The notes below the pieces were generated by a model. That model was not told where the DNA came from, ran no database searches, and saw only the letters and a program-made list of their open reading frames with translations. Shown here in pieces: positions 31,414 through 41,625 of a stretch of 64,000 nt of DNA. Within the stretch, counting starts at the first letter, position 1; each line of letters starts with the position of its first letter. A program made the position numbers and the translations under genes. The DNA comes from Paenibacillus sp. GSMTC-2017 (lineage in GTDB: Bacteria; Bacillota; Bacilli; Paenibacillales; Paenibacillaceae), in assembly GCF_016019935.1 (NCBI RefSeq), contig NZ_JAECMT010000002.1:248001-312000 (forward strand). The letters run 5' to 3'.

Positions 31414-33384
31414 TTAACCAAATTGCCAGCCTAATAGATTCCAATGATAATAAAATAAACTCATTACAATTGCTGAAACCGTTACTAGTGAGTAATGAAC
31501 ACGTTTCATCAATGTCCAATAGTTATTTTTCCAAACGACAATACTCGTAATTGACATTACAATTGTTAATCCAACAAGTATGAGTGGCATAAAGAGATAT
31601 ACATTTAACTGAGTAGTTATTTTACTTAATCGATCTAATAAATCCATATTCAACACAATAACAAATGTCGCGATTAATGTCGCAATTGCCCAGACAGCGG
31701 TGGCTACTGAAAGTCGAACTGCCCACTTGTGAGATTTGGGCATTATTTTTATTTCGCGTCTGTGATAAACATATCCCGTTAAAACAGTAATAAATAATAC
31801 AGTAGATATTCCAAGTAATAGAAACCAAAAATTCGTTTGATTGAAGAGTGGTGTTCGTTCGAGCGGCATCGAGGGAATTATATCTAGAAGCATATGTGTT
31901 ACTTTCCCCGAAGAGTTAGTACGGAAACCTATCTGACTCGTGCCCCCCACCTCTTGGAAAATATCATTACCTCTTGGGGCGTAAACTTGCTGCTCAGCAC
32001 CGCTTCCGATTGTTAATCGATTATTAGTAACGCCAACGCTAAGCTGAGCCATAAAGCTAAAAAACTTATCGATGTCCGAATGATTACGACGTGAGAACTG
32101 GTAAGAACCAGCATATTTTTGCAAGTCGTTTTCTAATTCGGGTGTTGCTGAGAGCAATTTATCAGGTTCCACGGGATAGTAGCGGTCAAAAAATGCTTTT
32201 GACAACCCCGCTGCTGCCGTGCCGCCATCGCCGCCACTATAAGAAACAAAAATGCCGAGTTGTTGATCGGGTACTAAATAAAGTTCAGTATTAAACAGTG
32301 TATCGGCTCCGCCATGAGCAATAATGCGCTGACCATTTATATTCAATTCATAAAAGCCGAGCGCCATTCCTGGCAATTGTTTATTAAACTTGAACGCTGA
32401 TTCATGCATGAATTGCGCCGTTTCCGGTTTGAGAATTTGCTTAGAACCATATCGTCCATTCTGAAGGTGAGCAATCATAAACTTTGTCATATCAAGTGCT
32501 GCTACGACTCCCGATCCTGCTGGACGGAAACCTCCCTCATACGTTGGCGGTTTCGCAACGAACCCACCGTTTTCCCTTGCATATCCTATAACCGCATTAG
32601 CTTCCAATGAAGAAGGTAGCGGCTCCTGAACGGTTGCATACTTCATCTCAAGTGGAACAAATATATTTTTCTGTATAAAATCATTATAAACGACCCCACT
32701 AACTTCTTCGACGATCAATCCAGCAAGTGATGCACCATAATTAGAATAAGACATCATTACACCAGGAGGGTTAACTCTAGCAAGCATATGCTTCTTTAAC
32801 GTTTCAGCAATGGATACCGGCAGCTTTTTCGGATCAGTAGTAATTTGATAACCGACCCCGCCTTCTTCAAAACCTGCTGTATGCGTCATAAGATGTCGCA
32901 TTGTAATCGGCTCAGCATAAGTGCTTGGTATTTTCACCGTTTTTAAATAGGTGTTGATGTCTGTATCGAGATCAATCTTGCCCTGCTCAACCAATTGCAT
33001 CACAGCAGTCCAAGTAAACAGCTTTGTTGTTGAAGCGATTCTAAACATACTCGTTTCTGGATCAACAGGCGTTCCTTCTTCAATATTTGAGTGCCCATAA
33101 CCTTTAGCCATCAAAAGATTGCCATCTTTTACGATTGTGATAACTGCTCCAGGTATTTTGAAGTTATCCATATGAACTTTCATAATTCCATCAATAAACG
33201 CACTTAACTTAGTGGTATCTTTCAAATCTGCCGCAGTTATCTCTGATCGAGCGTTTAATGACGGTGAAGTAGCCGATGATGACGAAGTTGCAGTTGCTGC
33301 TCCTAAAATACTTACCCAAACCAATGTGACAAGCGCTGTACATACTATCATTTTACGAGTAATCTTCTTCCTAGTTGATAACAT
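31414..33384 (-). CDS. Membrane-anchored serine hydrolase (beta-lactamase/PBP4* family)
   Basis: 656 residues. A signal or anchor helix at the N-terminus is followed by a class C-like beta-lactamase fold with S-x-x-K in 'IASTTKLFTW', Y-x-N in 'SYSNYGAS', and 'HGGAD' replacing the KTG box. After a beta domain come four membrane helices (residues ~500-656). GGAGGG precedes the ATG. Such proteins act as D-aminopeptidases, esterases or cell-wall-modifying enzymes; the substrate is not known. The gene at 49194-51197 has the same unusual layout. First gene of a unit with a response regulator and kinase, which suggests a response to the cell envelope. Confidence 0.9.
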   Translation of the reverse strand: MLSTRKKITRKMIVCTALVTLVWVSILGAATATSSSSATSPSLNARSEITAADLKDTTKLSAFIDGIMKVHMDNFKIPGAVITIVKDGNLLMAKGYGHSNIEEGTPVDPETSMFRIASTTKLFTWTAVMQLVEQGKIDLDTDINTYLKTVKIPSTYAEPITMRHLMTHTAGFEEGGVGYQITTDPKKLPVSIAETLKKHMLARVNPPGVMMSYSNYGASLAGLIVEEVSGVVYNDFIQKNIFVPLEMKYATVQEPLPSSLEANAVIGYARENGGFVAKPPTYEGGFRPAGSGVVAALDMTKFMIAHLQNGRYGSKQILKPETAQFMHESAFKFNKQLPGMALGFYELNINGQRIIAHGGADTLFNTELYLVPDQQLGIFVSYSGGDGGTAAAGLSKAFFDRYYPVEPDKLLSATPELENDLQKYAGSYQFSRRNHSDIDKFFSFMAQLSVGVTNNRLTIGSGAEQQVYAPRGNDIFQEVGGTSQIGFRTNSSGKVTHMLLDIIPSMPLERTPLFNQTNFWFLLLGISTVLFITVLTGYVYHRREIKIMPKSHKWAVRLSVATAVWAIATLIATFVIVLNMDLLDRLSKITTQLNVYLFMPLILVGLTIVMSITSIVVWKNNYWTLMKRVHYSLVTVSAIVMSLFYYHWNLLGWQFG

Positions 33385-33551
33385 AATAACCCTCCAGCAT
33401 TCAGCATAGTTTTGAAAACGAAGTCTCGACTGTCTGCTGAAAGCATATCAAAAATATATGAACGGAGAGTGAACCGAACTTACATTTTGTGTCATAATAG
33501 TAGAAGTTTACGGCCTAATAAATAATTGAAAGCCATGAGAGGAGTGTAACT

Positions 33552-33933
33552 ATGATTAGTTACGTGACGAAAGAAATTATTGATAATTATGTTGAGGCTA
33601 CAACTTATTGATATACACGGAATTATAGAACTATTGCATAAGGACGTTACGTTCAGGAATTTCTCCAACGGTGAAATGAACGTGGAAACTAGAGGAATCG
33701 AACAGTTTAAAGCGCTGGCAGAAAAGTCTGCTCACATTTTTTCAAGTCGTCGTCAGACTATAACGGGCTACAGCGCTGTGGATGAAAACATAGAAGTGCA
33801 AATTAATTATGAAGCGATACTGGCATCTGATCTTCCAAACGGTTTGAAAATTGGCGATATGATTCAATTACAAGGAAAAACAGTGTTTCGAATTAATGAA
33901 GGAAAAATCTCTTTGATTGAAGATTACAGTTAA
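33552..33933 (+). pseudogene. SnoaL/NTF2-like protein with a frameshift
   Basis: GAGGAG precedes an ATG at 33552 that opens 'MISYVTKEIIDNYVEATTY' and stops after 19 codons at 33609-33611. One base over, the frame continues as 'DIHGIIELLHKDVTF' and runs to 33933. The joined product of ~125 residues fits a small NTF2/SnoaL-like polyketide-cyclase-type fold. The shift lies around 33598-33612. Either the gene is broken by a 1-nt indel or the assembly has an error there. Function unknown even if intact. Confidence 0.65.
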
Positions 33934-33942
33934 ACTTTACTT

Positions 33943-34383
33943 TCACTTAATTTTTAATGTCATATACACATCTATCAAATCTTCACGATCTACTATAAAA
34001 CCAAATCGTTCATAAAGTCGTCTAGCCGCGCTGCCTTGTAGTACATTTAGTGTGATGCATGTCCCCTCGATCACATGATGTTCGAGTAGATTTCTTATAA
34101 CTTGACTTCCTATCCCCTTTCCTTGGTAATTAGGATGTATATAGAAATGTTCTAACAAATAACCATCTAACGTCGGTTTAAAAGCAAAACAACCAACAAA
34201 AGCTGAATCTATTTCAATGATCCAAGTATGAGCGGGCTCAAACGAATTACGGAAACGTTGACGAACCTTCTCTTCATCGAATCTTCTTAATCTCGTTAAA
34301 TCATCACAAAGAACAACTGCTCGTAAGTTAGCAATTGTTTCACAATCTGAACTTTGAGATTGTCGAAAAGTGATCTGTTCCAT
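33943..34383 (-). CDS. GNAT-family N-acetyltransferase
   Basis: 146 residues. The acetyl-CoA site 'HPNYQGKGIGSQVIRNLL' (motif A, Q/RxxGxG/A) is preceded by the acceptor-side strands 'LLEHFYIHP', and motif B follows as 'AARRLYERFGF'. The fold is complete. The substrate is unknown. It is convergent with the frameshifted gene at 33552 and upstream of a broken GNAT gene. Confidence 0.9.
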   Translation of the reverse strand: MEQITFRQSQSSDCETIANLRAVVLCDDLTRLRRFDEEKVRQRFRNSFEPAHTWIIEIDSAFVGCFAFKPTLDGYLLEHFYIHPNYQGKGIGSQVIRNLLEHHVIEGTCITLNVLQGSAARRLYERFGFIVDREDLIDVYMTLKIK

Positions 34384-34456
34384 TTTACATAAAGTCTCCT
34401 CTAATAATGTACGATATGTACAAAGTTATTGACTCGCTTGACGTTCAGCCACATCC

Positions 34457-34845
34457 TTATTCAAAAAATACACTTGGATATTCAACAACTCCAGAAACAT
34501 GATTTAGTGCACCTTCGTGTAATTCCAACACCATAAATACGTCATCAGTCACTTCAAATGGAGCTTTAATTCCCCATAAAGAAGCGCTTTTGAAGCCATA
34601 TTTCGGGTAATAGTGAGGATGACCCAAAACGATTACTGACGAATATCCAAGATCTTTAGCTCTCTCTAACGCTTCTCTCATAAGCAATTTTCCAATACCT
34701 TGATTATGATAAACTGGCGAAACAGAAACGGGTGCTAACGCGAGTGAATCTATTTTTTCTTTTTCATTACTTATTTTCACTTTTGATATTAAAATATGTC
34801 CTACAATCTCTTCATTAGTTGTGTTTATCGAGATGAACCTCCTAC
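34457..34845 (-). pseudogene. YhbS-like GNAT acetyltransferase, N-terminally truncated
   Basis: The open frame has motif A, 'SPVYHNQGIGKLLMREAL', and the rest of a YhbS-type C-terminus. Homology continues upstream of the only start codon (GTG at 34780, no Shine-Dalgarno), as 'SINTTNEEIVGHILISK', the strand that precedes motif A in this family. The frame is closed by the stop of the thioredoxin-like gene at 34898. The first ~50 residues of a normal member are missing or unrecognisable, so the protein should not fold normally. Confidence 0.6.
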
Positions 34846-34897
34846 TACTAACTGAGAAAGAGACATCAGAATAATATCGATGTCCCGAATTTTCCAG

Positions 34898-35161
34898 CTA
34901 AAAATGTAACTTAACAGCTAATTTCATCTTATCCACTTTGTTCATCTTTTCAATATCAACTATTTTACCGTTAATCGCAACAGCCGGGTAGACGTTAAGT
35001 CCAAAAGCTCTAGCCTTGATTTCATATTCTTCTGCATTAGTTTGATCATTCAAGTTGTAAGTGATTAATTCACATTTGGAACATGCTAACTTCTTAACTT
35101 GTTGAATAAAGGTTTCACTATCAGGACCACCATCTATAAATATTTCAATTTTTGCACCCAT
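34898..35161 (-). CDS. Thioredoxin-fold protein in a MerR operon
   Basis: 87 residues with the pattern of a small thioredoxin/glutaredoxin fold: a first strand 'KIEIFIDGG', a cis-Pro in 'VYPAVAINGKIVD'. The Cys pair 'ACSKCELITYN' sits at about residue 27-30, after the first helix, rather than at its N-terminal tip as in normal thioredoxins. The position right after strand 1 holds 'GGPDSETF' with no Cys. The pair may therefore bind metal rather than exchange disulfides (inference). The start lies 4 bp after the MerR stop, so the two are co-translated. Confidence 0.75.
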   Translation of the reverse strand: MGAKIEIFIDGGPDSETFIQQVKKLACSKCELITYNLNDQTNAEEYEIKARAFGLNVYPAVAINGKIVDIEKMNKVDKMKLAVKLHF

Positions 35162-35165
35162 TACA

Positions 35166-35582
35166 TCAACCCTTTCCTTCAGAGCATCCCTTCATAACCG
35201 GGCATTGATCAATAGAAAATGGTAGCTTGGAGACATGACGATTGATTGCCGACTCCAACAAAGCTTTAAAACGATTTAATTGATTCACTTTTTCTTCAAT
35301 TTCTTGAATTTTCTCAAGTGCAATCCGTTGCATATCTGCAGGTATAATCTCTACTTCATTTTTGTAGAGAGATAATAAGCTTCTAATCTCTTCAAGTGTG
35401 AACCCAATTTCTTGTGCTTTTTTAATAAATCGAATATCTTCGACAGCTTGCTGTGTAAACATCCGATAGCCGCTTTCACTTCTTGGCGGCTTCGAGATTA
35501 ATCCCCGTCTTTCATAATACCGAACAGTTTCAATATTAACGTGAGACATACTCGCTACTTGGCTTATCGTTAAACCATTCAT
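35166..35582 (-). CDS. MerR-family metal or thiol-stress regulator
   Basis: 138 residues from the ATG at 35582 (AGGAGGT upstream). MerR winged helix 'TVRYYERRGLISKPPRSESGYRMF' (split), a dimer helix, and a C-terminal tail 'SIDQCPVMKGCSEGKG'. The tail Cys matches one of the mercury ligands of MerR in place ('ECPI' in the classical protein, from memory), but the Cys of the dimer-helix region is not there and a second tail Cys is added. It should respond to a soft metal or another thiol reagent, probably not as a standard Hg(II) sensor. Co-translated with the thioredoxin-like gene. Confidence 0.85.
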   Translation of the reverse strand: MNGLTISQVASMSHVNIETVRYYERRGLISKPPRSESGYRMFTQQAVEDIRFIKKAQEIGFTLEEIRSLLSLYKNEVEIIPADMQRIALEKIQEIEEKVNQLNRFKALLESAINRHVSKLPFSIDQCPVMKGCSEGKG

Positions 35583-35654
35583 ATTTACCTCCTCTAAAAC
35601 AAGTGTAAACTCTTTACCATAGTACAGAGTCAATGGTGATTTATTGAGGATTAG

Positions 35655-35930
35655 CTATAAAGTCATAAATTTTCTCTTATTAACTTGAGGACACTTCCAT
35701 AAAATGGTAACAGATGTGCCGGCTGCAGTAATATCAAGAAGATTCGGATAGTCTTTTTTCAAATCACTTCGTATTTGAAGATAAATATAATCTACATCAT
35801 TTTCTTTACTAACAAACCAACAATGGAATGCTTCATGCCAATAACTTATTCTATGTACTTCTTCACGTGTAGCAACACCTACATGATTTCTGTCTTTGTC
35901 AAACGTTTTTAGTATCTCGTTTACCACCAA
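35655..35930 (-). pseudogene. NUDIX hydrolase (IDI-like/YfcD type), broken after the N-terminal third
   Basis: The first ~70 codons read as a standard NUDIX N-terminus: 'FDKDRNHVGVATREEVHR', 'YWHEAFHCWFVS', 'LQIRSDLKKDYPNLLDITAAG'-like. At that point the family continues 'GHLL..'. Here one extra base (near 35717) shifts the frame; the other frame still reads 'HLLPFYGSV' and ends at 35663. The Nudix box (GX5EX7REUXEEXGU) is missing in both frames. It is a dead gene with a frameshift and a deletion. TTG at 35930 with AAGGAG upstream was its start. Confidence 0.75.
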
Positions 35931-35973
35931 ATATTTCTCCTTTGTAATTTGCTTAGTCAGCTAAACTATGATT

Positions 35974-36714
35974 TCATCCAGCCTGTCCGATAAAGTGAAA
36001 GATGAAAATACAAATTATCGATACTAACAAATAAAATACTACGTTTTTCAGTGAAGGTTTAGTCCCATTACGCAACACTTTAATACCTAATGGTACGAGA
36101 GCTATACATAGCCCAGCAGTTGCTATAACTGAAAAAAGAGTAGTTCCCTTTAAAACACCAAGAGGAAGTGAAGCCATTAACCCTAACGCCATAGAACTCA
36201 TTAAATTAAGTACTTTTGATCGGTAAGCACCAATGGCAAGCACGATCCAACCAAGTAGTATGGCAAGATTAAACATTTTAAAAATATGATAAGCCCCGTA
36301 AGAATCACCTATTACTTTTGTTGCTACATCCAATGGCTGTAATCGAGCTAATTGATAGGCTAAGTGGTCAACTCCAGCATGGAAAGTTCGAGTAAATAAC
36401 CCGAAAACAACTAGCATACCTCCCCATGTAGCCCAATTAGGTTTCATCTGCCTTATCAATCCGATTATTGTTAATATTGCTGGCAACAATAGAACATTAC
36501 CCGCATTAAATGCACTAAATGACCAAAAAACTATGGACGGGTAATCCATGTATGCTTCAAGCTGCTTAGGATAAAAGAAATCAAATTGTATTCGAAGAAG
36601 AACCCCAACTAACATAAGGATTGGTCCAACTATGAGTGTGATTCCCCCTATCCACCGACCGGGAAATCCATTTACTTTTGACAAGTGAAACTGATTTTTT
36701 TCATTTGTTTCCAA
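35974..36714 (-). CDS. Polytopic membrane protein of unknown function
   Basis: 246 residues from TTG at 36714, which has AAGGAG 7 nt upstream. Seven to eight hydrophobic helices are visible, starting 'WIGGITLIVGPILMLVGVLL'. A short loop has 'TFHAGVDHLAYQLA', with His residues that could bind heme or metal. I do not recognise a family. It lies at the edge of a decayed area and its frame is intact. Confidence 0.8.
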   Translation of the reverse strand: METNEKNQFHLSKVNGFPGRWIGGITLIVGPILMLVGVLLRIQFDFFYPKQLEAYMDYPSIVFWSFSAFNAGNVLLLPAILTIIGLIRQMKPNWATWGGMLVVFGLFTRTFHAGVDHLAYQLARLQPLDVATKVIGDSYGAYHIFKMFNLAILLGWIVLAIGAYRSKVLNLMSSMALGLMASLPLGVLKGTTLFSVIATAGLCIALVPLGIKVLRNGTKPSLKNVVFYLLVSIICIFIFHFIGQAG

Positions 36715-37244
36715 ACCTATTCTCCTTACCAATGATCTGCTTTAGCTTAGTCCGTGTATTACTTTTTAATAACTACTAATCCCTATTATCATTTTAATCT
36801 CATTTTGGTTCTTTTTCATTTTTTTAAAGCCTTCTTTCATATCTACGATGAATACTGCTTTCCTAATCCAAATCCTTATATAAATCAAATAGAACTTAAT
36901 TGGCCGTAATATACCGCGCTCCTCATATTCTGTACCATCAGCAAGTTCGGTTTCAGTCCTTATTTACCATCTATTTCCTATACCTAATTCGATATACTTC
37001 AGAGAAACCACTCTTTCTTAGTCACTAGATATATTCCATATTATAGTACAACTAGCTTTAAAAATATCATATAAAAAAAGTAGTTTGAGTAAATAGAGCA
37101 GCTTGTTTTAATTCCGGGCGCATTTAGGATGTCCATTTCGTACCTATTTTGTATTTTTATTATTATTGGTCAGGCAATTGTCCACGCGCGAGGATACCTG
37201 CCTGCATTAAATAGTTTAGAAAATCAAATAGGAGGTATTAAGCT
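36715..37244. other. Gap before the spore appendage genes
   Basis: 530 bp. The left half contains a dead DUF3977-like gene on the minus strand (36766-37002). The right half (37003-37244) is AT-rich and should carry the promoter of the appendage genes; AGGAGG lies 8 nt before the ATG at 37245. I could not identify a convincing sporulation sigma-factor promoter by eye. Confidence 0.6.
36766..37002 (-). pseudogene. DUF3977-like small protein with an in-frame stop
   Basis: The minus-strand frame of 79 codons begins CTG ('xKYIELGIGNRW'), meets TAA at codon 13 (36964-36966), then continues 'IRTETELADGTEYEERG' and ends '..MIIGISSY' at 36766. This matches my memory of the DUF3977 family (about 75-80 residues, 'KYIE.G.GN.WFIRTETE'). 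The start codon has mutated and a nonsense codon stands where the family has Phe. Dead gene. Confidence 0.6.
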
Positions 37245-37616
37245 ATGAGTTGTAGTACATCTAGTTCTGCTTTAACATGTTGCTCTGAAAAAGATTACGT
37301 TCAAGATAAAGTATGTGCACCTTGGAGCGGTACTGTTGTTGCGACTGATGTGTTAGTTGTTACGTTTACCAACAATATTACTCAAAATATTGTTGGTACT
37401 GGATATGTACAATATGACGTTGGACCAGCAGATATTGAGCTAGACTTTCTGGACGCTGCTGGGAATCCAATAAATGCAGCTCCTTTTGTCATTTCCCCTG
37501 GAACAAGCTTAGCGTTTACCTACCGTCGGTTTAGCGCAGTTCAATTAACTTTACCTGCTGCAACAGCTGGCACTTACCAAGGTGAATTCTGTATAACAAC
37601 AAGGTATCCAGTGTAA
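37245..37616 (+). CDS. Endospore appendage (Ena) major-subunit-like protein, DUF3992 type, copy A
   Basis: 123 residues, no signal peptide. It has both Ena cysteine signatures: the N-terminal connector L-T-CC-x10-C (C12, C13, C24; 'LTCCSEKDYVQDKVC') and the C-terminal G-x2-C-x4-Y (G113, C116, Y121; 'GEFCITTRY'). Between them lies a single beta-jellyroll-like domain. In Bacillus cereus-group S-ENA fibres these Cys lock neighbouring subunits in a helical stack through the N-terminal connector, which makes fibres that resist heat and protease. The gene is followed after 36 bp by a paralogue. Expression in the mother cell during sporulation is expected. Confidence 0.85.
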   Translation: MSCSTSSSALTCCSEKDYVQDKVCAPWSGTVVATDVLVVTFTNNITQNIVGTGYVQYDVGPADIELDFLDAAGNPINAAPFVISPGTSLAFTYRRFSAVQLTLPAATAGTYQGEFCITTRYPV

Positions 37617-37652
37617 AAAACAATTAAGAGCACAGAGGAGGATTCATTATTA

Positions 37653-37988
37653 ATGTGTAGTACACCACTTAGTTGTTGCTCAGATAAGATTACCGTTCAA
37701 GATAAAGTTTGTACGAATTGGGCATTAGCTGCTGCTGGAACGCAAACTGTATATGCAGATAATATCGCCCAAATTATAAATGGTACTGGTTATGTTAAAT
37801 ACGAAACTGGAACGGGCAACTTGACCGTGAACTTTTTCAGAACCGGTGTAGTAGCTGCCATTGAAACGGTTGTAATTGCTCCAGGGGGTAGTGCTTCTTT
37901 TACAGTTTCTCGTTTCAATACGATAACATTAACATCAACCGCTGCAGCACAAGGCGAATTCTGTATTACGGTACGATATAACCTTTAA
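37653..37988 (+). CDS. Endospore appendage (Ena) subunit-like protein, DUF3992 type, copy B
   Basis: 111 residues with the same signatures as copy A: L-S-CC-x10-C (C8, C9, C20; 'LSCCSDKITVQDKVC') and G-x2-C-x4-Y (G101, C104, Y109; 'GEFCITVRY'). The core is about 10 residues shorter and clearly diverged, so this is an old duplication as in the ena1A/ena1B pair of the B. cereus group. AGGAGG lies 10 nt before the ATG. Ends at a perfect shared terminator. Confidence 0.85.
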   Translation: MCSTPLSCCSDKITVQDKVCTNWALAAAGTQTVYADNIAQIINGTGYVKYETGTGNLTVNFFRTGVVAAIETVVIAPGGSASFTVSRFNTITLTSTAAAQGEFCITVRYNL

Positions 37989-38005
37989 AATAGTTATTCA
38001 TATAT

Positions 38006-38041
38006 AAAGGTGGTTCTTCGAAATATGGAAGAACCACCTTT
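38006..38041. terminator. Bidirectional terminator in the appendage locus
   Basis: A perfect 14-bp stem (AAAGGTGGTTCTTC with GAAGAACCACCTTT) with an 8-nt loop lies between the convergent Ena subunit genes and the minus-strand appendage-like gene. Confidence 0.93.
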
Positions 38042-38042
38042 A

Positions 38043-38648
38043 TTATTGATCTGTTATAGCATTAGTTTGTAGCTGAAGGGTAGTTGAAATGACATATTTC
38101 CCTTCAATATACGTTTGTTCATTCCCTTGATTTGGTATTTTTATAGATCTTATACCTTGCCCAATATAGTTCGTCGTACTGCCTGGAGGTACATATAATC
38201 GTTTCTTTTCTTCACCTTTTATTAAAACTTCTAGAGCTTCTGTACTGTTAGAGTTTAAGTAAAAGCTGACCTGCGCAACAGTAATGTTGGAATCAACATC
38301 GATTTCCCAGATCGTAAAAGCTGGTTGATTACTTTGGAGCACGATAGAACCGCAGCAATCTTTTTCAACTACGAAATTAAATGGCGGATCTGGTGGTTTC
38401 GGTGGACATGGACCATGTCCGCAATGTGAAGGATGGCTTCGACATGGTACATGAATCGGTCTCGGTCTGAGATAATCATGTTGTAGAAATGGAACGCATC
38501 TTTTTTTCCTTCTACGATTTGAACATCTTTTTTTTGTTTGATAGTTGACAGTTTGTTTTATCATTTGACTATTCTTATATTTAAACGTGGGAACTTTCAT
38601 TAATGCTAATAAGGCTTTCTTACTTACTTGAATACTCCTATTCAGCAT
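38043..38648 (-). CDS. Cys/Arg-rich appendage-accessory-like protein (Ena-C/DUF3992-like jellyroll)
   Basis: 201 residues. The N-terminal half is basic and Cys-rich ('KKRCSNRRRKKRC', then 'PCRSHPSHCGHGPCPPKPPDPP'), like spore coat/exosporium morphogens. The C-terminal ~110 residues form one beta-jellyroll-like domain starting 'EKDCCGSIVL', with 'PPGSTTNYIGQGIRSIKI' similar to the Ena core. It has a CC pair but lacks the terminal G-x2-C-x4-Y, ending 'EGKYVISTTLQLQ'. It might therefore cap, nucleate or anchor the fibre rather than stack in it (inference). It lies 94 bp downstream of the collagen-like gene, same strand. Confidence 0.7.
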   Translation of the reverse strand: MLNRSIQVSKKALLALMKVPTFKYKNSQMIKQTVNYQTKKRCSNRRRKKRCVPFLQHDYLRPRPIHVPCRSHPSHCGHGPCPPKPPDPPFNFVVEKDCCGSIVLQSNQPAFTIWEIDVDSNITVAQVSFYLNSNSTEALEVLIKGEEKKRLYVPPGSTTNYIGQGIRSIKIPNQGNEQTYIEGKYVISTTLQLQTNAITDQ

Positions 38649-38742
38649 TCTCCCCCTCTTTCAAGACCGACGATTCCGTTACTTATAGTTAATGAATCTT
38701 ATCCACATATGGTTATACATTTTCAACATTTATTTTTAATAA

Positions 38743-40731
<1,989 letters not shown>

Positions 40732-40851
40732 TTACTAATCTACTAAAAATTAATCCTGCTCAAAAATGCGATTATAACTATTACATGTTCAGAACTCAAA
40801 AATCGCTTGTACTTATGCCGCTCTTATGTAATACATTTTTAGAAAACAAAA

Positions 40852-40904
40852 TAGAGTATCCGTCTCCTTCTACAATAACTAGTAGAATGACAACGAATAC
40901 TCTA
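40852..40904 (-). terminator. Probable terminator of the nitrite-reductase-like gene
   Basis: A long imperfect hairpin (outer AGAGTATTCGT with CGGATACTCT, inner TTCTAC with GTAGAA) is followed on the minus strand by ATTTTGTTTT. It lies 64 bp after the stop at 40968. Confidence 0.65.
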
Positions 40905-40967
40905 TCAATAAAGAGATAATTGCAATCCATAATATAAAAACATTAACTAGTCTACAATTTTAACAAC

Positions 40968-41582
40968 TCACACACTCGCTCTTAACTCCTCAAGCGTCAT
41001 CCGATCAACAAATTTTGAAAACTTCTCTTTTTTCTTCCCATTCGTTTGAAAAATATTGATTAACTTCATAGTGATAGGAATCAGTTGTTCCTTTTGTAAA
41101 TTTGACACTAGCAACTTCGCAAAACTTGGTTTCAATCCCTTTGCTTCTCCGCCAACATAGAGATCGAACGAATCTCTCATTTTGACGACAGCTATATCTT
41201 TTAATAAAGGTTCACTCGTTCCAAGTGCACAACCTGCATATCCGATTTTCAAGGGACTTGGCACTTCATGATTAGCTATTGCTAAATCCAAAGCTTTTGC
41301 AACATCTAACCCTGCTTCCACCGCCCCCTTGCAAAAGTTGCACGTGATTAAACTTTTTGAAACAAATCCGGCTTGATGAATTTCTAAATCTACTTCTTCC
41401 AATTGTAATTGCACATCAGGAATACGATCTTCTTCTATGGTCACATATAATTGTTTAAATGTAGTCATCTCTACTTTAGCTTCATCTCCAATAACTGACC
41501 CAATAAGGGCTAATTGTTTCGAAGTAAAAATCGCTCCTCCAACACTAAATCCTGGAGTAACAGCAAATGTTTTTACTGCCAT
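40968..41582 (-). CDS. Small nitrite/sulfite-reductase-like iron-sulfur protein
   Basis: 204 residues from the ATG at 41582 (AGGAG upstream). The N-terminal ~70 residues resemble a ferredoxin-like half domain of nitrite/sulfite reductases; the C-terminal part resembles the siroheme/4Fe-4S half domain ('TCNFCKGAVEAGLD', 'GYAGCALGTSEP'). Only three Cys are present (C81, C84, C118) and the canonical CX5C...CX3C of siroheme enzymes is absent. As a single, short module it cannot be a full nitrite reductase. A redox or heme-binding role is possible. It lies 44 bp downstream of copA on the same strand and may be co-transcribed. Confidence 0.7.
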   Translation of the reverse strand: MAVKTFAVTPGFSVGGAIFTSKQLALIGSVIGDEAKVEMTTFKQLYVTIEEDRIPDVQLQLEEVDLEIHQAGFVSKSLITCNFCKGAVEAGLDVAKALDLAIANHEVPSPLKIGYAGCALGTSEPLLKDIAVVKMRDSFDLYVGGEAKGLKPSFAKLLVSNLQKEQLIPITMKLINIFQTNGKKKEKFSKFVDRMTLEELRASV

Positions 41583-41625
41583 TTCATTCACTCTCCTGTA
41601 CTAAAAGTATGTTACTTCTCCACAA

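Noticed and set aside
35974-36714. Idea that the membrane protein is also decayed like its neighbours
   Set aside because: The frame is intact, has a good ribosome site, and shows regular helices without interruption.
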